From Burkholderiales bacterium (lineage in GTDB: Bacteria; Pseudomonadota; Gammaproteobacteria; Burkholderiales; Burkholderiaceae_C), in NCBI GenBank assembly GCA_947464185.1, contig CANHVY010000033.1:1-43588 (forward strand): DNA of 43,588 nt, in the 5' to 3' direction. Positions 8,399-18,122 of this stretch are shown piece after piece. A model generated the notes under the pieces. That model did not search any database, had not been told where the DNA came from, and was given only the letters and a program-made list of their open reading frames with translations. Position numbers and translations under genes: made by a program. How positions within the stretch are numbered: position 1 is the stretch's first letter; each line of letters opens with the position of its first letter.

Positions 8399-9892
8399 AT
8401 GCTGATCACTTTCGTCGTCGCCTACATGGCCGTGACCATCGCGATAGGCTTGCTGGCCGCGCGGCGCGTCCATGGTGCCAAGGACTATCTGGTGGCTGGG
8501 CGCAGCCTGCCGCTGTACATGAACGTGGCCACCGTGTTCGCCACCTGGTTCGGCGCCGAGACGGTGCTGTCGGTGTCGGCCACCTTCTCGCAGGGTGGCC
8601 TCTCGGCCGTGCCGGGAGACCCTTTCGGCGCCTCGCTGTGCCTGGTGCTGGCAGCCCTTCTGTTCGCCCGGCTTTTCTACCGCATGAACCTGCTGACCAT
8701 CGGTGACTTCTACAAGCACCGCTACGGCAAGGGCGTGGAGGTGCTGACCAGCGTGGCCATCGTGCTGTCTTATCTGGGTTGGACCTCGGCGCAGCTCACC
8801 GCGCTCGGCCTGGTGATCCACGTGCTCAGTGGAGGTGCGCTGGACCTCAGCACCGCCATCATGATCGGCGCGGGCATCGTGGTGATCTACACCATCTTCG
8901 GCGGCATGTGGTCGGTGGCCTTCACCGATCTGTTCCAGACGGTCATCATCCTCATCGGCCTGACCACCGTGGCCTGGCTGGTGGGCGACCTGGCCGGCGG
9001 GCCGGCCAAGGTGATCTCGCAGGCGGCGGCGGAGGGCAAGCTCATCCTGTTCGACACCGGCATGGATGCCGCGGGGTGGTGGGCCATGGCAGGCGCCTTC
9101 TTCGCCTTCGCCTTCGGCTCGATTCCGCAGCAGGACGTGTTCCAGCGCATGACCAGCGCCAAGAACGAAGACACCGCCGTGCGCGGCACCGTCATCGGCG
9201 CCTTGATCTACTTCGTGTTCGCCTTTGTGCCGATGTTCATCGCCTACTCCGCACTCACCACCGATCCGGCCATCGCCAAGCTGTTTGAAAGCGAAGACGC
9301 GCGCGAGATCCAGCGCATCCTGCCGGACCTGGTGCTGGGCCAGATGCCCATCTGGGCGCAGATCATGTTCTTCGGCGCGCTGCTGTCGGCCATCCTGTCC
9401 ACCGCCAGCGGGGCCCTGCTGGCCCCTACCGCCACCTTCACCGAGAACGTGATCAAGCCCTTCGTGCCCCGCATGAGTGACCGCCAGATGCTGCTGACGC
9501 TGCGCATCATCCTGGTGACCTTCACTGCGGGTGCGCTGCTGTTCGCCCTGAACAGCAAGAGCACGATGTACGAGATGGTGCAGAACGCCTACAACGTGAC
9601 ACTGTGTGGCGCCTTCGTGCCGCTGGTGGCCGGTGCGTACTGGAAGCGCGCGAACACGCAGGGTGCGCTGCTGTCGGTGGTGATGGGCATCGGCACCTGG
9701 CTGGCGGCCACCCAGGTGGCGCCGGACGCCATGATCCCGGCCAACCTGCTGGGTCTGTTCGCCTCCATCATCGGCATGCTGATGGGTTCGCTGGCACCCT
9801 CCATCGTGGCCCACCGCGGTCACTCCATCCAGCACGTGTTACAGCATCACGGCTATCAGGCCGGCGCTGATGCTGCCAAAAAGGGTCAATGA
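8399..9892 (+). CDS. Sodium:solute symporter (SSS family)
   Basis: This 497-residue inner-membrane transporter has about 13 hydrophobic segments. The first repeat has ARRVHGAKDYLVAGR and NVATVFATWFGAETVLSVS, and IFGGMWSVAFTDLFQ and AFGSIPQQDVFQRMTSAK are signature loops of the SSS/PutP-PanF fold. ATG 8399 follows a GGAG site by 7 nt. The substrate cannot be read from sequence; members carry proline, pantothenate, sugars or short organic acids. The 124-nt gap after ubiB suggests its own promoter. Confidence 0.88.
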   Translation: MLITFVVAYMAVTIAIGLLAARRVHGAKDYLVAGRSLPLYMNVATVFATWFGAETVLSVSATFSQGGLSAVPGDPFGASLCLVLAALLFARLFYRMNLLTIGDFYKHRYGKGVEVLTSVAIVLSYLGWTSAQLTALGLVIHVLSGGALDLSTAIMIGAGIVVIYTIFGGMWSVAFTDLFQTVIILIGLTTVAWLVGDLAGGPAKVISQAAAEGKLILFDTGMDAAGWWAMAGAFFAFAFGSIPQQDVFQRMTSAKNEDTAVRGTVIGALIYFVFAFVPMFIAYSALTTDPAIAKLFESEDAREIQRILPDLVLGQMPIWAQIMFFGALLSAILSTASGALLAPTATFTENVIKPFVPRMSDRQMLLTLRIILVTFTAGALLFALNSKSTMYEMVQNAYNVTLCGAFVPLVAGAYWKRANTQGALLSVVMGIGTWLAATQVAPDAMIPANLLGLFASIIGMLMGSLAPSIVAHRGHSIQHVLQHHGYQAGADAAKKGQ

Positions 9893-9945
9893 GAAGGGCC
9901 GTTGAGGCTTGGCAGTTGGGGGCCTGCAGCGAATGAGCGACTTGC

Positions 9946-9980
9946 AGGGACGAAAACCTATAATTAGCGGTTTCGTCCCT
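9946..9980 (+). promoter_or_regulatory. fmdB promoter with a 10-bp inverted repeat around the -10 box
   Basis: A consensus TATAAT lies at 9959-9964. It is bracketed by perfectly complementary arms AGGGACGAAA (9946-9955) and TTTCGTCCCT (9971-9980). A start 6-7 bp downstream of the box would fall at the first base of the right arm. The arms would then cover about -25 to -16 and +1 to +10, a classic operator layout rather than an RNA hairpin. No good -35 is visible. Confidence 0.55.
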
Positions 9981-9990
9981 TCGTGCCCCC

Positions 9991-10371
9991 ATGCCGATTT
10001 ACGCCTACAAGTGCGAGTCCTGCGGACACCGTCAGGACGTCCTGCAAAAAATCTCCGACCCGCTGCTGACCGAATGCCCCGCCTGCGGGGCGTCCACCTA
10101 CGTCAAGCAGGTCACCGCTGCGGGATTCCAGCTCAAGGGCTCGGGCTGGTACGTGACCGACTTCCGAGACGGCGGCTCGAACAAGGGCGGGGCGGCTGCT
10201 GACAAGCCGGCTGATCAGTCTGCCGAGAAGCCTGCCGACGGCGGTGCCGACAAGGGTGCGCCGGCGGCTTCCAGCGAGTCCGCTTCTGGCGCTGCTGCGC
10301 CGGCCCCGGCGCCAGCGTCCGCCTCTGCGCCCGCGCCCGCCGCTTCGCCCGCTGCACCGGCTTCTTCATGA
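9991..10371 (+). CDS. FmdB-family zinc-ribbon protein
   Basis: This is a small putative regulatory or zinc-binding protein of unknown exact role. The N-terminal 75 residues carry the FmdB zinc ribbon, with CESCGH and CPACGA as the two CxxC knuckles and the family start MPIYAYKC. The remaining 50 or so residues are a low-complexity Ala/Pro/Ser tail, probably disordered. The start has no Shine-Dalgarno. The stop overlaps the next ATG by 4 bp (ATGA), so translation of the DUF502 gene is coupled. Confidence 0.9.
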   Translation: MPIYAYKCESCGHRQDVLQKISDPLLTECPACGASTYVKQVTAAGFQLKGSGWYVTDFRDGGSNKGGAAADKPADQSAEKPADGGADKGAPAASSESASGAAAPAPAPASASAPAPAASPAAPASS

Positions 10372-11033
10372 AGAAATACCTGCTGGCCGGCCTGCTGGCC
10401 TGGGCCCCCATCGGCATCACGCTGTGGGTGCTGACGTGGCTGCTGGGCTCGATGGACAGCCTGTTCGCGTTGTTGCTGGGCGCCACCCAGGCGGTGCTGC
10501 CGCCCACCACGCATGCGGCCATCGAGGGGCTGCGCCACGTGCCGGGCCTGAGTGTCATCGTGCTGGCCACCCTGCTGTTGCTGACGGGCATGTTCGTCAC
10601 CAACGTGGTGGGCCAGTGGGTGGCGCGCCAGTGGAACAAGGTGTTGCGGAACATCCCCATCGTCAAGTCGATCTACAGCTCGGTCAAGCAGGTCTCGGAC
10701 ACCCTGTTTTCCAGCAACGGCAACGCCTTCCGCGAGGCGGTGCTGGTCCAGTATCCGCGCGCTGGCGCCTGGACGGTGGCCTTTGTCACCGGCAAGCCTG
10801 GCGGCGAGGTGGCGCGTCACCTCGGCACCGAGCACCTGAGCCTCTACGTGCCCACGACGCCCAACCCCACCTCGGGCTTCTTCCTGATGGTGCCGCGCGC
10901 CGACGTGGTGCCGCTGGACATGAGCGTGGACCAGGCCTTGAAGTACATCATCTCCATGGGGGTGGTGGTGCCCCCGCCCACTTCGCCCCCACCGGCCCGG
11001 CCGGGGGAGGCCGACCCCAATCCGCGGGGCTGA
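10368..11033 (+). CDS. DUF502 family inner-membrane protein
   Basis: The 221-residue protein has two N-terminal transmembrane segments (about residues 5-30 and 60-85) followed by a soluble domain. [36 protein letters not shown] and the [15 protein letters not shown] segment are characteristic of DUF502. The function is unknown. Position between fmdB and aspS is typical for betaproteobacteria. The last 20 residues are Pro-rich. Confidence 0.88.
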   Translation: MKKYLLAGLLAWAPIGITLWVLTWLLGSMDSLFALLLGATQAVLPPTTHAAIEGLRHVPGLSVIVLATLLLLTGMFVTNVVGQWVARQWNKVLRNIPIVKSIYSSVKQVSDTLFSSNGNAFREAVLVQYPRAGAWTVAFVTGKPGGEVARHLGTEHLSLYVPTTPNPTSGFFLMVPRADVVPLDMSVDQALKYIISMGVVVPPPTSPPPARPGEADPNPRG

Positions 11034-11053
11034 ACGCGCCGGCCTGCGTTCAG
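11030..11053. terminator. Weak hairpin at the DUF502 stop codon
   Basis: CTGAACGC (11030-11037) and GCGTTCAG (11046-11053) form a perfect 8-bp stem with an 8-nt loop, starting in the stop codon. No T-run follows, so it may only attenuate or protect the transcript. Confidence 0.3.
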
Positions 11054-11199
11054 TCCTGAGGGCCTCCCCGGGCCCCTCCCCGCCGACCCGCCCCCGCCGA
11101 CCCCCCGCAGGCGCTGTGCGTCTGCCACCCCGCCCGGGCCGGGCCCAACGCCGGCCGCGGTCTTCAAGACACCTCCCCAGAGTTTTCGGAGCTTTCCCC

Positions 11200-12995
<1,796 letters not shown>

Positions 12996-12999
<4 letters not shown>

Positions 13000-13454
13000 A
13001 GCCCCCCAAGATCCCCGAGTCCGTGCTGGTGGTGATTCACACCGCCGGCCTGGACGTGCTGCTGATCGAGCGGGCCGACAAGCCCGGCTTCTGGCAGAGC
13101 GTCACCGGCTCGAAGGACAGCCTGGACGAGCCGCCGGCCGAGACGGCGGCTCGTGAGGTGGCCGAGGAGACCGGCATCGTCGTGGGCGGACCGCAGGTGC
13201 CCCCGTCGCACCTGCGCGACTGGGGCTTGCGCAACGTCTACGAGATCTACCCAGTCTGGCGGCATCGTTATGCGCCCGGCGTCACGCACAACACCGAGCA
13301 TGTGTTCGGCTTGCGGGTGCCCGCCGGCATGCCCGTGATCCTGAACCCCCGCGAACACCTGCGATTCGATTGGCTGCCCTGGCAGGAGGCGGCGGACCGC
13401 TGCTTTTCCCCCAGCAATGCCGAGGCGATCCTGCAGTTGCCGCGCTTCGTGTAG
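12996..13454 (+). CDS. nudB: Dihydroneopterin triphosphate diphosphatase (Nudix)
   Basis: NudB removes pyrophosphate from dihydroneopterin triphosphate in folate synthesis. The 152-residue protein carries the Nudix helix, with [11 protein letters not shown] as its core and an E seven residues before [14 protein letters not shown] precedes it, with one extra residue between G and E compared with the textbook box. The start overlaps the aspS stop (ATGA), the order seen in other Burkholderiales. Confidence 0.88.
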
Positions 13455-13465
13455 CCTCGCAGGCC

Positions 13466-14284
13466 ATGCCTGCTGTCCGAGACCGCATCCCCCTGCATGT
13501 GGGTCAACGCCCGGCGGTGGACACCCTGCGCGTGGCCACCTACAACATCCACAAGGGCGTGCGTGGTCTGGGGCCGCGCAAGCGCCTGGAAATCCACAAC
13601 CTGGGTCTGGCCGTCGAGAGCTTTGACGCGGATGTGGTGTGCCTGCAAGAGGTGCGGCTGTTCCACCACCGTGATGCGCGCCGCTTTCAGCATGGCCGTC
13701 AAGGCTGGCCCATGGGCGGTCAGGCCGACTTCCTGGCCCCCGAGGGCTATGAGGTCGCGTATCGCACGAATGCGGTGACGCGCCACGGCGAGCATGGCAA
13801 CGCGCTGCTGAGCCGCTGGCCCATTGGCGAGGTGGTCCACCACGATGTGAGCGACCACCGTTTCGAACAGCGCGGCCTGTTGCACGTGCCGGTGCAGTGG
13901 CAAGGCCTGTGCGTGCACGTGGTGGTGGCGCACTTCGCCCTGCTGCACGCCGGACGGGTGCGCCAGGTCCAGCGTCTGGCGCAGTACCTGGCGGCCGAGG
14001 TGCCCGCGGGCGAGCCTCTGATGGTGGCCGGGGACTTCAACGATTGGAGCGAGAAGCTCGATGCGCCCATGCGCGAGATCGGCCTCACCCGCGCTGTCGA
14101 TCCCGCGCCTGCAGGTTGGCCGCGGGTGCACAAGCCCACGTTCCCGGCCCTGGCGCCGGTCTTCGCGCTGGACCGCGTCTACCTGCGTGGTCTGCGCTGC
14201 CGTTCGACCCAGGTGCCGCGCGGCGCTGGCTGGCGCAGGTGGTCCGACCACCTGCCGCTGCTGGTGGAGCTTCAGGCGTTGTAG
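13466..14284 (+). CDS. Endonuclease/exonuclease/phosphatase (EEP) family protein
   Basis: This is a Mg-dependent phosphohydrolase of the DNase I-like fold, 272 residues. The family landmarks are all visible: TYNIHKG near the N-terminus, CLQEVR (metal-binding Glu), ARNEHGN-like RHGEHGNALLSR, VAGDFNDW (Asp/Asn) and the C-terminal SDHLPLLVEL with the catalytic His. It sits 11 nt after nudB and 9 nt before clsB. This gene typically accompanies clsB in proteobacteria (ybhP-ybhO in E. coli), but its substrate is not known from sequence. Confidence 0.87.
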   Translation: MPAVRDRIPLHVGQRPAVDTLRVATYNIHKGVRGLGPRKRLEIHNLGLAVESFDADVVCLQEVRLFHHRDARRFQHGRQGWPMGGQADFLAPEGYEVAYRTNAVTRHGEHGNALLSRWPIGEVVHHDVSDHRFEQRGLLHVPVQWQGLCVHVVVAHFALLHAGRVRQVQRLAQYLAAEVPAGEPLMVAGDFNDWSEKLDAPMREIGLTRAVDPAPAGWPRVHKPTFPALAPVFALDRVYLRGLRCRSTQVPRGAGWRRWSDHLPLLVELQAL

Positions 14285-14293
14285 GGGGACACG

Positions 14294-15625
14294 GTGCGCT
14301 GCACGGAGAACCTGCTCGCACCCTTCGAGGGTGGCCACCGTGTGGCCCTGATGCGAGGGGGAGACGAACTCTTCCCTGCCATGGTGCGCGCTATCGAGGA
14401 GGCACGCAGCGAGGTGTGGCTCGCCACGTATATCTTCAACGACGACCCTTCGGGCCGCCGCATCGTGCAGGCCCTGCGCGCGGCGGCGGCGCGTGGCGTT
14501 CAGGTGCGGGTGGTGGTGGACGGTTTTGGCAGCAACGGCCGTATCGCCGGGCTGCGCAAGCAGCTGCAGGGCTCCGCTGTGGGGTTGGAAGTCTTCCGGT
14601 CGCTGGAGCGGTGGTGGGCCTGGAGCCACCCGAGCCAGCTGCGCCGCATGCACCACAAGTTGTGCGCGGTGGATGGCAGTCAGGCGTTTGTGGGCGGCAT
14701 CAATGTGGTGGACGACCGTTTCGACATCCAGCACGGCTGGACCGCGGAACCCCGCCTGGACTTCGCCATCCACGTGAGCGGCTCGGTGGCGGCGGATGTG
14801 CAGCGGCTGGTGCACGCCCTGTGGATGCGTTCCCGCATGGGCCGTGGCTGGCGCGAGGAGGTCGCCCTGCTGGCCCAGAGCCCCGAACCCGTTCAACGGG
14901 CCTTGCAACTGGTGCGCGACCTGCGCGCCCGCGCGCCTCAGGTGCCCCGCAGGCCGGGCGAGCATCGGTGGCGCCTGCGGGAGTGGCTGCGGGGTGATCG
15001 ATCCGAAGGCGCTGGCGCCGCGGCCGGCTTTGACTTCGTGGCCGGCGACCCGGTGCACGTCGCCCTGGTGGTGCGCGACAACCTGACCCACCGTCGCGCC
15101 ATCGAGCGGGCCTATGTCGAGGCCATCGGCCAGGCGCGCGAGCGCATCGACATCGCCTGTTCGTACTTCTATCCGGGCCGCGCCTTCCGCCGAGCGCTGC
15201 GTCGCGCTGCCGCACGGGGTGTGCGCATCCGCCTGCTGATGCAGGGCAAGGTGGACTACCGGCTGGCGGCCCTGGCCGCGCGCGTGATGTACGACGAGAT
15301 GCTGTCGCGCGGCATCCGCATCTACGAGTACACCCCCGCCTTCCTGCACGCCAAGGTGGCCGTGGTGGACGGCCGCTGGGCCACGGTGGGCAGCTCCAAT
15401 ATTGACCCGCTGTCGCTGCTGCTGAACCTGGAAGCCAACGCTGTGGTGCTGGACGAGACCTTCGCTGCCGACCTGTCGGCCCAGCTGGAGGCGGCCTTCG
15501 CGGTGTCACAGGAAATCACGGCGGCGCCCGTGCGTCCGGGCCTGCGCGGCTGGCTGATGCGCGGCTTCGTGGCCTGGGTGGCCAACGTGTACCTGCGTGC
15601 AGCCGGCATCACGGGGCGGTATTGA
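14294..15625 (+). CDS. clsB: Cardiolipin synthase B (phospholipase D superfamily)
   Basis: ClsB forms cardiolipin-type lipids by phosphatidyl transfer at the inner membrane. The 443-residue protein has two HKD motifs, HHKLCAVDG with GGIN downstream and HAKVAVVDG with GSSN downstream. It lacks the N-terminal transmembrane pair of ClsA, as ClsB enzymes do. The start is a GTG at 14294 preceded by a strong AGGGGGA site that overlaps the upstream stop. It closes the aspS-nudB-EEP-clsB run. Confidence 0.88.
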   Translation: MRCTENLLAPFEGGHRVALMRGGDELFPAMVRAIEEARSEVWLATYIFNDDPSGRRIVQALRAAAARGVQVRVVVDGFGSNGRIAGLRKQLQGSAVGLEVFRSLERWWAWSHPSQLRRMHHKLCAVDGSQAFVGGINVVDDRFDIQHGWTAEPRLDFAIHVSGSVAADVQRLVHALWMRSRMGRGWREEVALLAQSPEPVQRALQLVRDLRARAPQVPRRPGEHRWRLREWLRGDRSEGAGAAAGFDFVAGDPVHVALVVRDNLTHRRAIERAYVEAIGQARERIDIACSYFYPGRAFRRALRRAAARGVRIRLLMQGKVDYRLAALAARVMYDEMLSRGIRIYEYTPAFLHAKVAVVDGRWATVGSSNIDPLSLLLNLEANAVVLDETFAADLSAQLEAAFAVSQEITAAPVRPGLRGWLMRGFVAWVANVYLRAAGITGRY

Positions 15626-15643
15626 GCGCCCGCTGCGGTACGA

Positions 15644-15658
15644 CCCGCCTCAGGCGGG
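15644..15658. terminator. Hairpin at the convergent clsB / DUF805 junction
   Basis: CCCGCC and GGCGGG pair around a TCA loop between two converging genes. It lacks a T-run on either side, so it is a possible bidirectional stop of modest strength. Confidence 0.3.
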
Positions 15659-16030
15659 CGGCGGGTTGCCGAAGCGGTTCGCCCCGGGTGTGCCCTTGAC
15701 GAAGCCGTTGTCGATCAGCGCCCACAGCCAGCCCACCAGCGGAACCAGGGTAATCAGCACCCACCAAGGGGCTCGGTCCCGGTCTTGCCAGCGCTTGGCC
15801 GAGACGGCGACGGCGGGCCACACCAGCAACAGGTTCACGATGACCTCAATACGGCCCTGCTCCACCCCGGCAATGCCCAGAAGCGCATGGCCCAGCAGAC
15901 CCAGGCCCAGCAGGGCCAGCACACCGTAGAGCCAGAAGGTGCGTCGCGATACCCGCCCCCTGACGGACAGGAAGATGTGCAGCGGGGAAGTGGGGTCCTG
16001 TGGAATCGAAATCGAGAGAGGCATCGGCAT
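15650..16030 (-). CDS. DUF805 family membrane protein
   Basis: This small inner-membrane protein of unknown function has about 126 residues from ATG 16030. It shows the DUF805 layout: an N-terminal FLSVRGRVSRRTFWLYGVL entry, two to three hydrophobic segments, AVSAKRWQDRDRAPWW and a terminal ALIDNGFVKGTPGANRFG. A GTG at 16048 or ATG at 16024 are alternative starts. It is convergent with clsB and divergent from the exonuclease gene. Confidence 0.82.
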   Translation of the reverse strand: MPMPLSISIPQDPTSPLHIFLSVRGRVSRRTFWLYGVLALLGLGLLGHALLGIAGVEQGRIEVIVNLLLVWPAVAVSAKRWQDRDRAPWWVLITLVPLVGWLWALIDNGFVKGTPGANRFGNPPPA

Positions 16031-16068
16031 GCTGCGCAGCGGTGACACAAGCTTCAGAATGGCACATC

Positions 16069-17181
16069 GTGACCGAAGCCGCTGACAGTGACCTGATCGT
16101 CCTCCGGCCTGAAGGGCTGTACTGCCCTGCGGGCGATTTCCACATCGACCCCTGGCGGCCCGTAGCGCGCGCCGTCATCACGCACGCCCATGCCGACCAT
16201 GCCCGTCGCGGCCACGCCGCTTACCTGTGCAGCGCACCGGGCGAGGGGGTGCTGCGCGCCCGGTTGGGGGGCATCCAGCTGCAGACCATGGCGTACGGCC
16301 AGCCCTTGAGCATCGGCGCGGCCACCGTCAGCCTGCACCCGGCCGGGCATGTGCTGGGCTCGGCGCAGGTGCGCGTGGAGCACCGCGGCCGCGTCTGGGT
16401 GGCCTCGGGCGACTACCTGCTGACGGGGGCGCCGGACGACCTGGGCGTGGGGGAGGGCGCCGAGGCGCCCGCACGTGCGCATCCTCCTGCCAACGCCACC
16501 TGCGACGCCTTCGAACCGGTGCGCTGCGATTGCTTCATCACCGAGAGCACCTTCGGCCTGCCCATCTACCGCTGGCGCCCGCCTGGCGAGGTGTTCGCCG
16601 ACATCAACCGCTGGTGGGCGGGCAACGCGCAGGCCGGCCGCGCCAGCCTGCTGCTGGCCTACAGCTTCGGCAAGGCGCAGCGCCTGTTGGCGGGCGTGGA
16701 CGCGTCCATCGGGCCCATCGTCGTGCACGGCGCGGTGGAAGACCTCAACCGCGCCTACCGCGCCGCAGGCGTGCGCCTGCCCGAGACCCTGAGGCTGGAA
16801 GACGTGAGCGACCGCAACCTGCTGCGGCGCGCCCTGGTGGTGGCGCCGCCCTCGGTGCAGGGCAGCGCCTGGGCGGCGCGCCTGGGCGAATGCAGCCACG
16901 CCTTTGCCAGCGGCTGGATGCAGTTGCGCGGCGCACGGCGCCGCCAGGGCCTGGACCGCGGCTTCGTGCTGAGCGACCACGCCGATTGGCCCGGCCTGCA
17001 GCGTGCCATTGCCGCCACGGGCGCGCAACGCGTCATCGTCACCCACGGCTATGAGGCGGTGATGGTGCGCTGGCTGCAGCAGCAGGGGCTGGAGGCGGGC
17101 AGTTTCCGCACCGCCTTTGGAGATCAGGCGGAGGATGTTGCCGAGGTGCCGGCAGCGGAGCAGGCCACGCCTGCGGCGTGA
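16069..17181 (+). CDS. DNA ligase-associated type exonuclease (metallo-beta-lactamase fold)
   Basis: This is a putative metal-dependent nuclease of the family normally encoded next to an ATP-dependent DNA ligase. The 370 residues include THAHADHARRG (HxHxDH metal site), HPAGHVLGSAQ, SGDYL, TESTFGLPIYRW, LLAYSFGKAQR, SDHADWPGL and VTHGYE, the beta-CASP-like set for this family. GTG 16069 gives the usual VTEAADSDLIVL start; an in-frame ATG at 16000 would overlap the divergent DUF805 gene. No ligase gene follows: a vapBC pair abuts its stop from the opposite strand. Confidence 0.85.
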   Translation: MTEAADSDLIVLRPEGLYCPAGDFHIDPWRPVARAVITHAHADHARRGHAAYLCSAPGEGVLRARLGGIQLQTMAYGQPLSIGAATVSLHPAGHVLGSAQVRVEHRGRVWVASGDYLLTGAPDDLGVGEGAEAPARAHPPANATCDAFEPVRCDCFITESTFGLPIYRWRPPGEVFADINRWWAGNAQAGRASLLLAYSFGKAQRLLAGVDASIGPIVVHGAVEDLNRAYRAAGVRLPETLRLEDVSDRNLLRRALVVAPPSVQGSAWAARLGECSHAFASGWMQLRGARRRQGLDRGFVLSDHADWPGLQRAIAATGAQRVIVTHGYEAVMVRWLQQQGLEAGSFRTAFGDQAEDVAEVPAAEQATPAA

Positions 17182-17616
17182 TCACCCGATCAGGGTGGCC
17201 ACATCGTCATGCAAGGCGGCCAAGCCGCGATCAAAGGTCACCAACCGGCCGTGGTGGTGGCGCGCCAGGGCCGCAAGATAGGCGTCCGTCACCTGCCGAT
17301 GCCCATGGAGCCCGCGGGTGAGTACGCCACCGTAGTCGATCTCATCGGGCCAGAACCGGTGCCGGGCGTGCGAGGTCAGGGCGCCCAGAACCGCCAGCGC
17401 GGCCTGGATGTCCGGTGCGCCTCCCAGGCGCAGGAGCATGCGCAGCAAAGTGCCCTGGGTGATGGGGCAGGTGGCGAAGAGATGACTGCTATTGGCAAAC
17501 CAGGCTGCCGCCTGCTCATGATGGACATGGGCCGCATCGGTGAGGGCCACCAGGACGTTGCCATCTAGCAGTTGAATGTCGGGATCGGGTGCGCCTGGAC
17601 GCGTCCGGGCTCTCAC
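17182..17616 (-). CDS. vapC: PIN-domain toxin VapC
   Basis: This is a probable RNase toxin of a type II VapBC pair. The 144-residue product has the first PIN acidic residue in LLDGNVLVAL, a mid-domain HEQAAAWF helix, VTDAYLAALA with the next acidic residue, and LVTFDRGLAAL with the last. The GTG start overlaps the antitoxin stop (GTGA), so the pair is translationally coupled. Its stop abuts the exonuclease stop on the other strand with no spacer. Confidence 0.85.
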   Translation of the reverse strand: MRARTRPGAPDPDIQLLDGNVLVALTDAAHVHHEQAAAWFANSSHLFATCPITQGTLLRMLLRLGGAPDIQAALAVLGALTSHARHRFWPDEIDYGGVLTRGLHGHRQVTDAYLAALARHHHGRLVTFDRGLAALHDDVATLIG

Positions 17617-17873
17617 GCCTCGTCCTCCAGGTTCGCCACGTCCTCAGGCGTGACGACGCGACGACTGCGCGTGACCGGCAGACCCGTCAGCGGATGGATC
17701 TGCGGGCTGGTCCCCCCCGGCGCCTCAGCCTTTGCTTCCGCCGCAGGCACAGGCATCTGAAGCCCGCGCTCCATCAGCGCCACCACGGTCTGGCTGAAGC
17801 TGCGGCCGGTGTGCTGCGCCAAGCTGGCGGCAATGCGGTGCAGGGGTTCGGGGATATCTACGGTGGTGCGCAT
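17613..17873 (-). CDS. vapB: VapB-type antitoxin
   Basis: This is the antitoxin of the overlapping VapC. The N-terminal MRTTVDIPEPLHRIAASLA and GRSFSQTVVALMERGL are a ribbon-helix-helix DNA-binding fold. The C-terminal 45 residues (GTSPQIHPLTGLPVTRSRRVVTPEDVA) are an extended toxin-binding arm. It is 86 residues long, starts at ATG 17873 and probably represses its own promoter. Confidence 0.83.
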   Translation of the reverse strand: MRTTVDIPEPLHRIAASLAQHTGRSFSQTVVALMERGLQMPVPAAEAKAEAPGGTSPQIHPLTGLPVTRSRRVVTPEDVANLEDEA

Positions 17874-17895
17874 GGCCAGAGCATATCTTGCCTAG

Positions 17896-17913
17896 CATCA
17901 ACGCATCACATCA
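17896..17913 (-). promoter_or_regulatory. Three TGATG half-sites upstream of vapBC (operator candidate)
   Basis: On the vapB strand TGATG occurs three times within 18 bp (plus-strand CATCA at 17896, 17904 and 17909), 23-40 bp upstream of the vapB ATG. A TATGCT -10-like box lies at 17880-17885. Short repeated half-sites are what ribbon-helix-helix antitoxins bind; the role is inferred. Confidence 0.35.
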
Positions 17914-18122
17914 TCTTTTGGTCCGGCCCCTGCCCCCGGCGGCTGAGAGCTTCCCCGTAGAAGACGAACCACCACCTCGAGCCTTACATTGAGCGGTGTT
18001 CTGAGGGACCCGAGCAAGGACTGCAGGGCGGCTGTCTGACGGGCGGATACTGCGCGCCTCTGGCCCCGAATGCCCGCACCCATGCACCACCCGGCTCCCC
18101 CACCCCTGCGGCAGGTGCGCCC

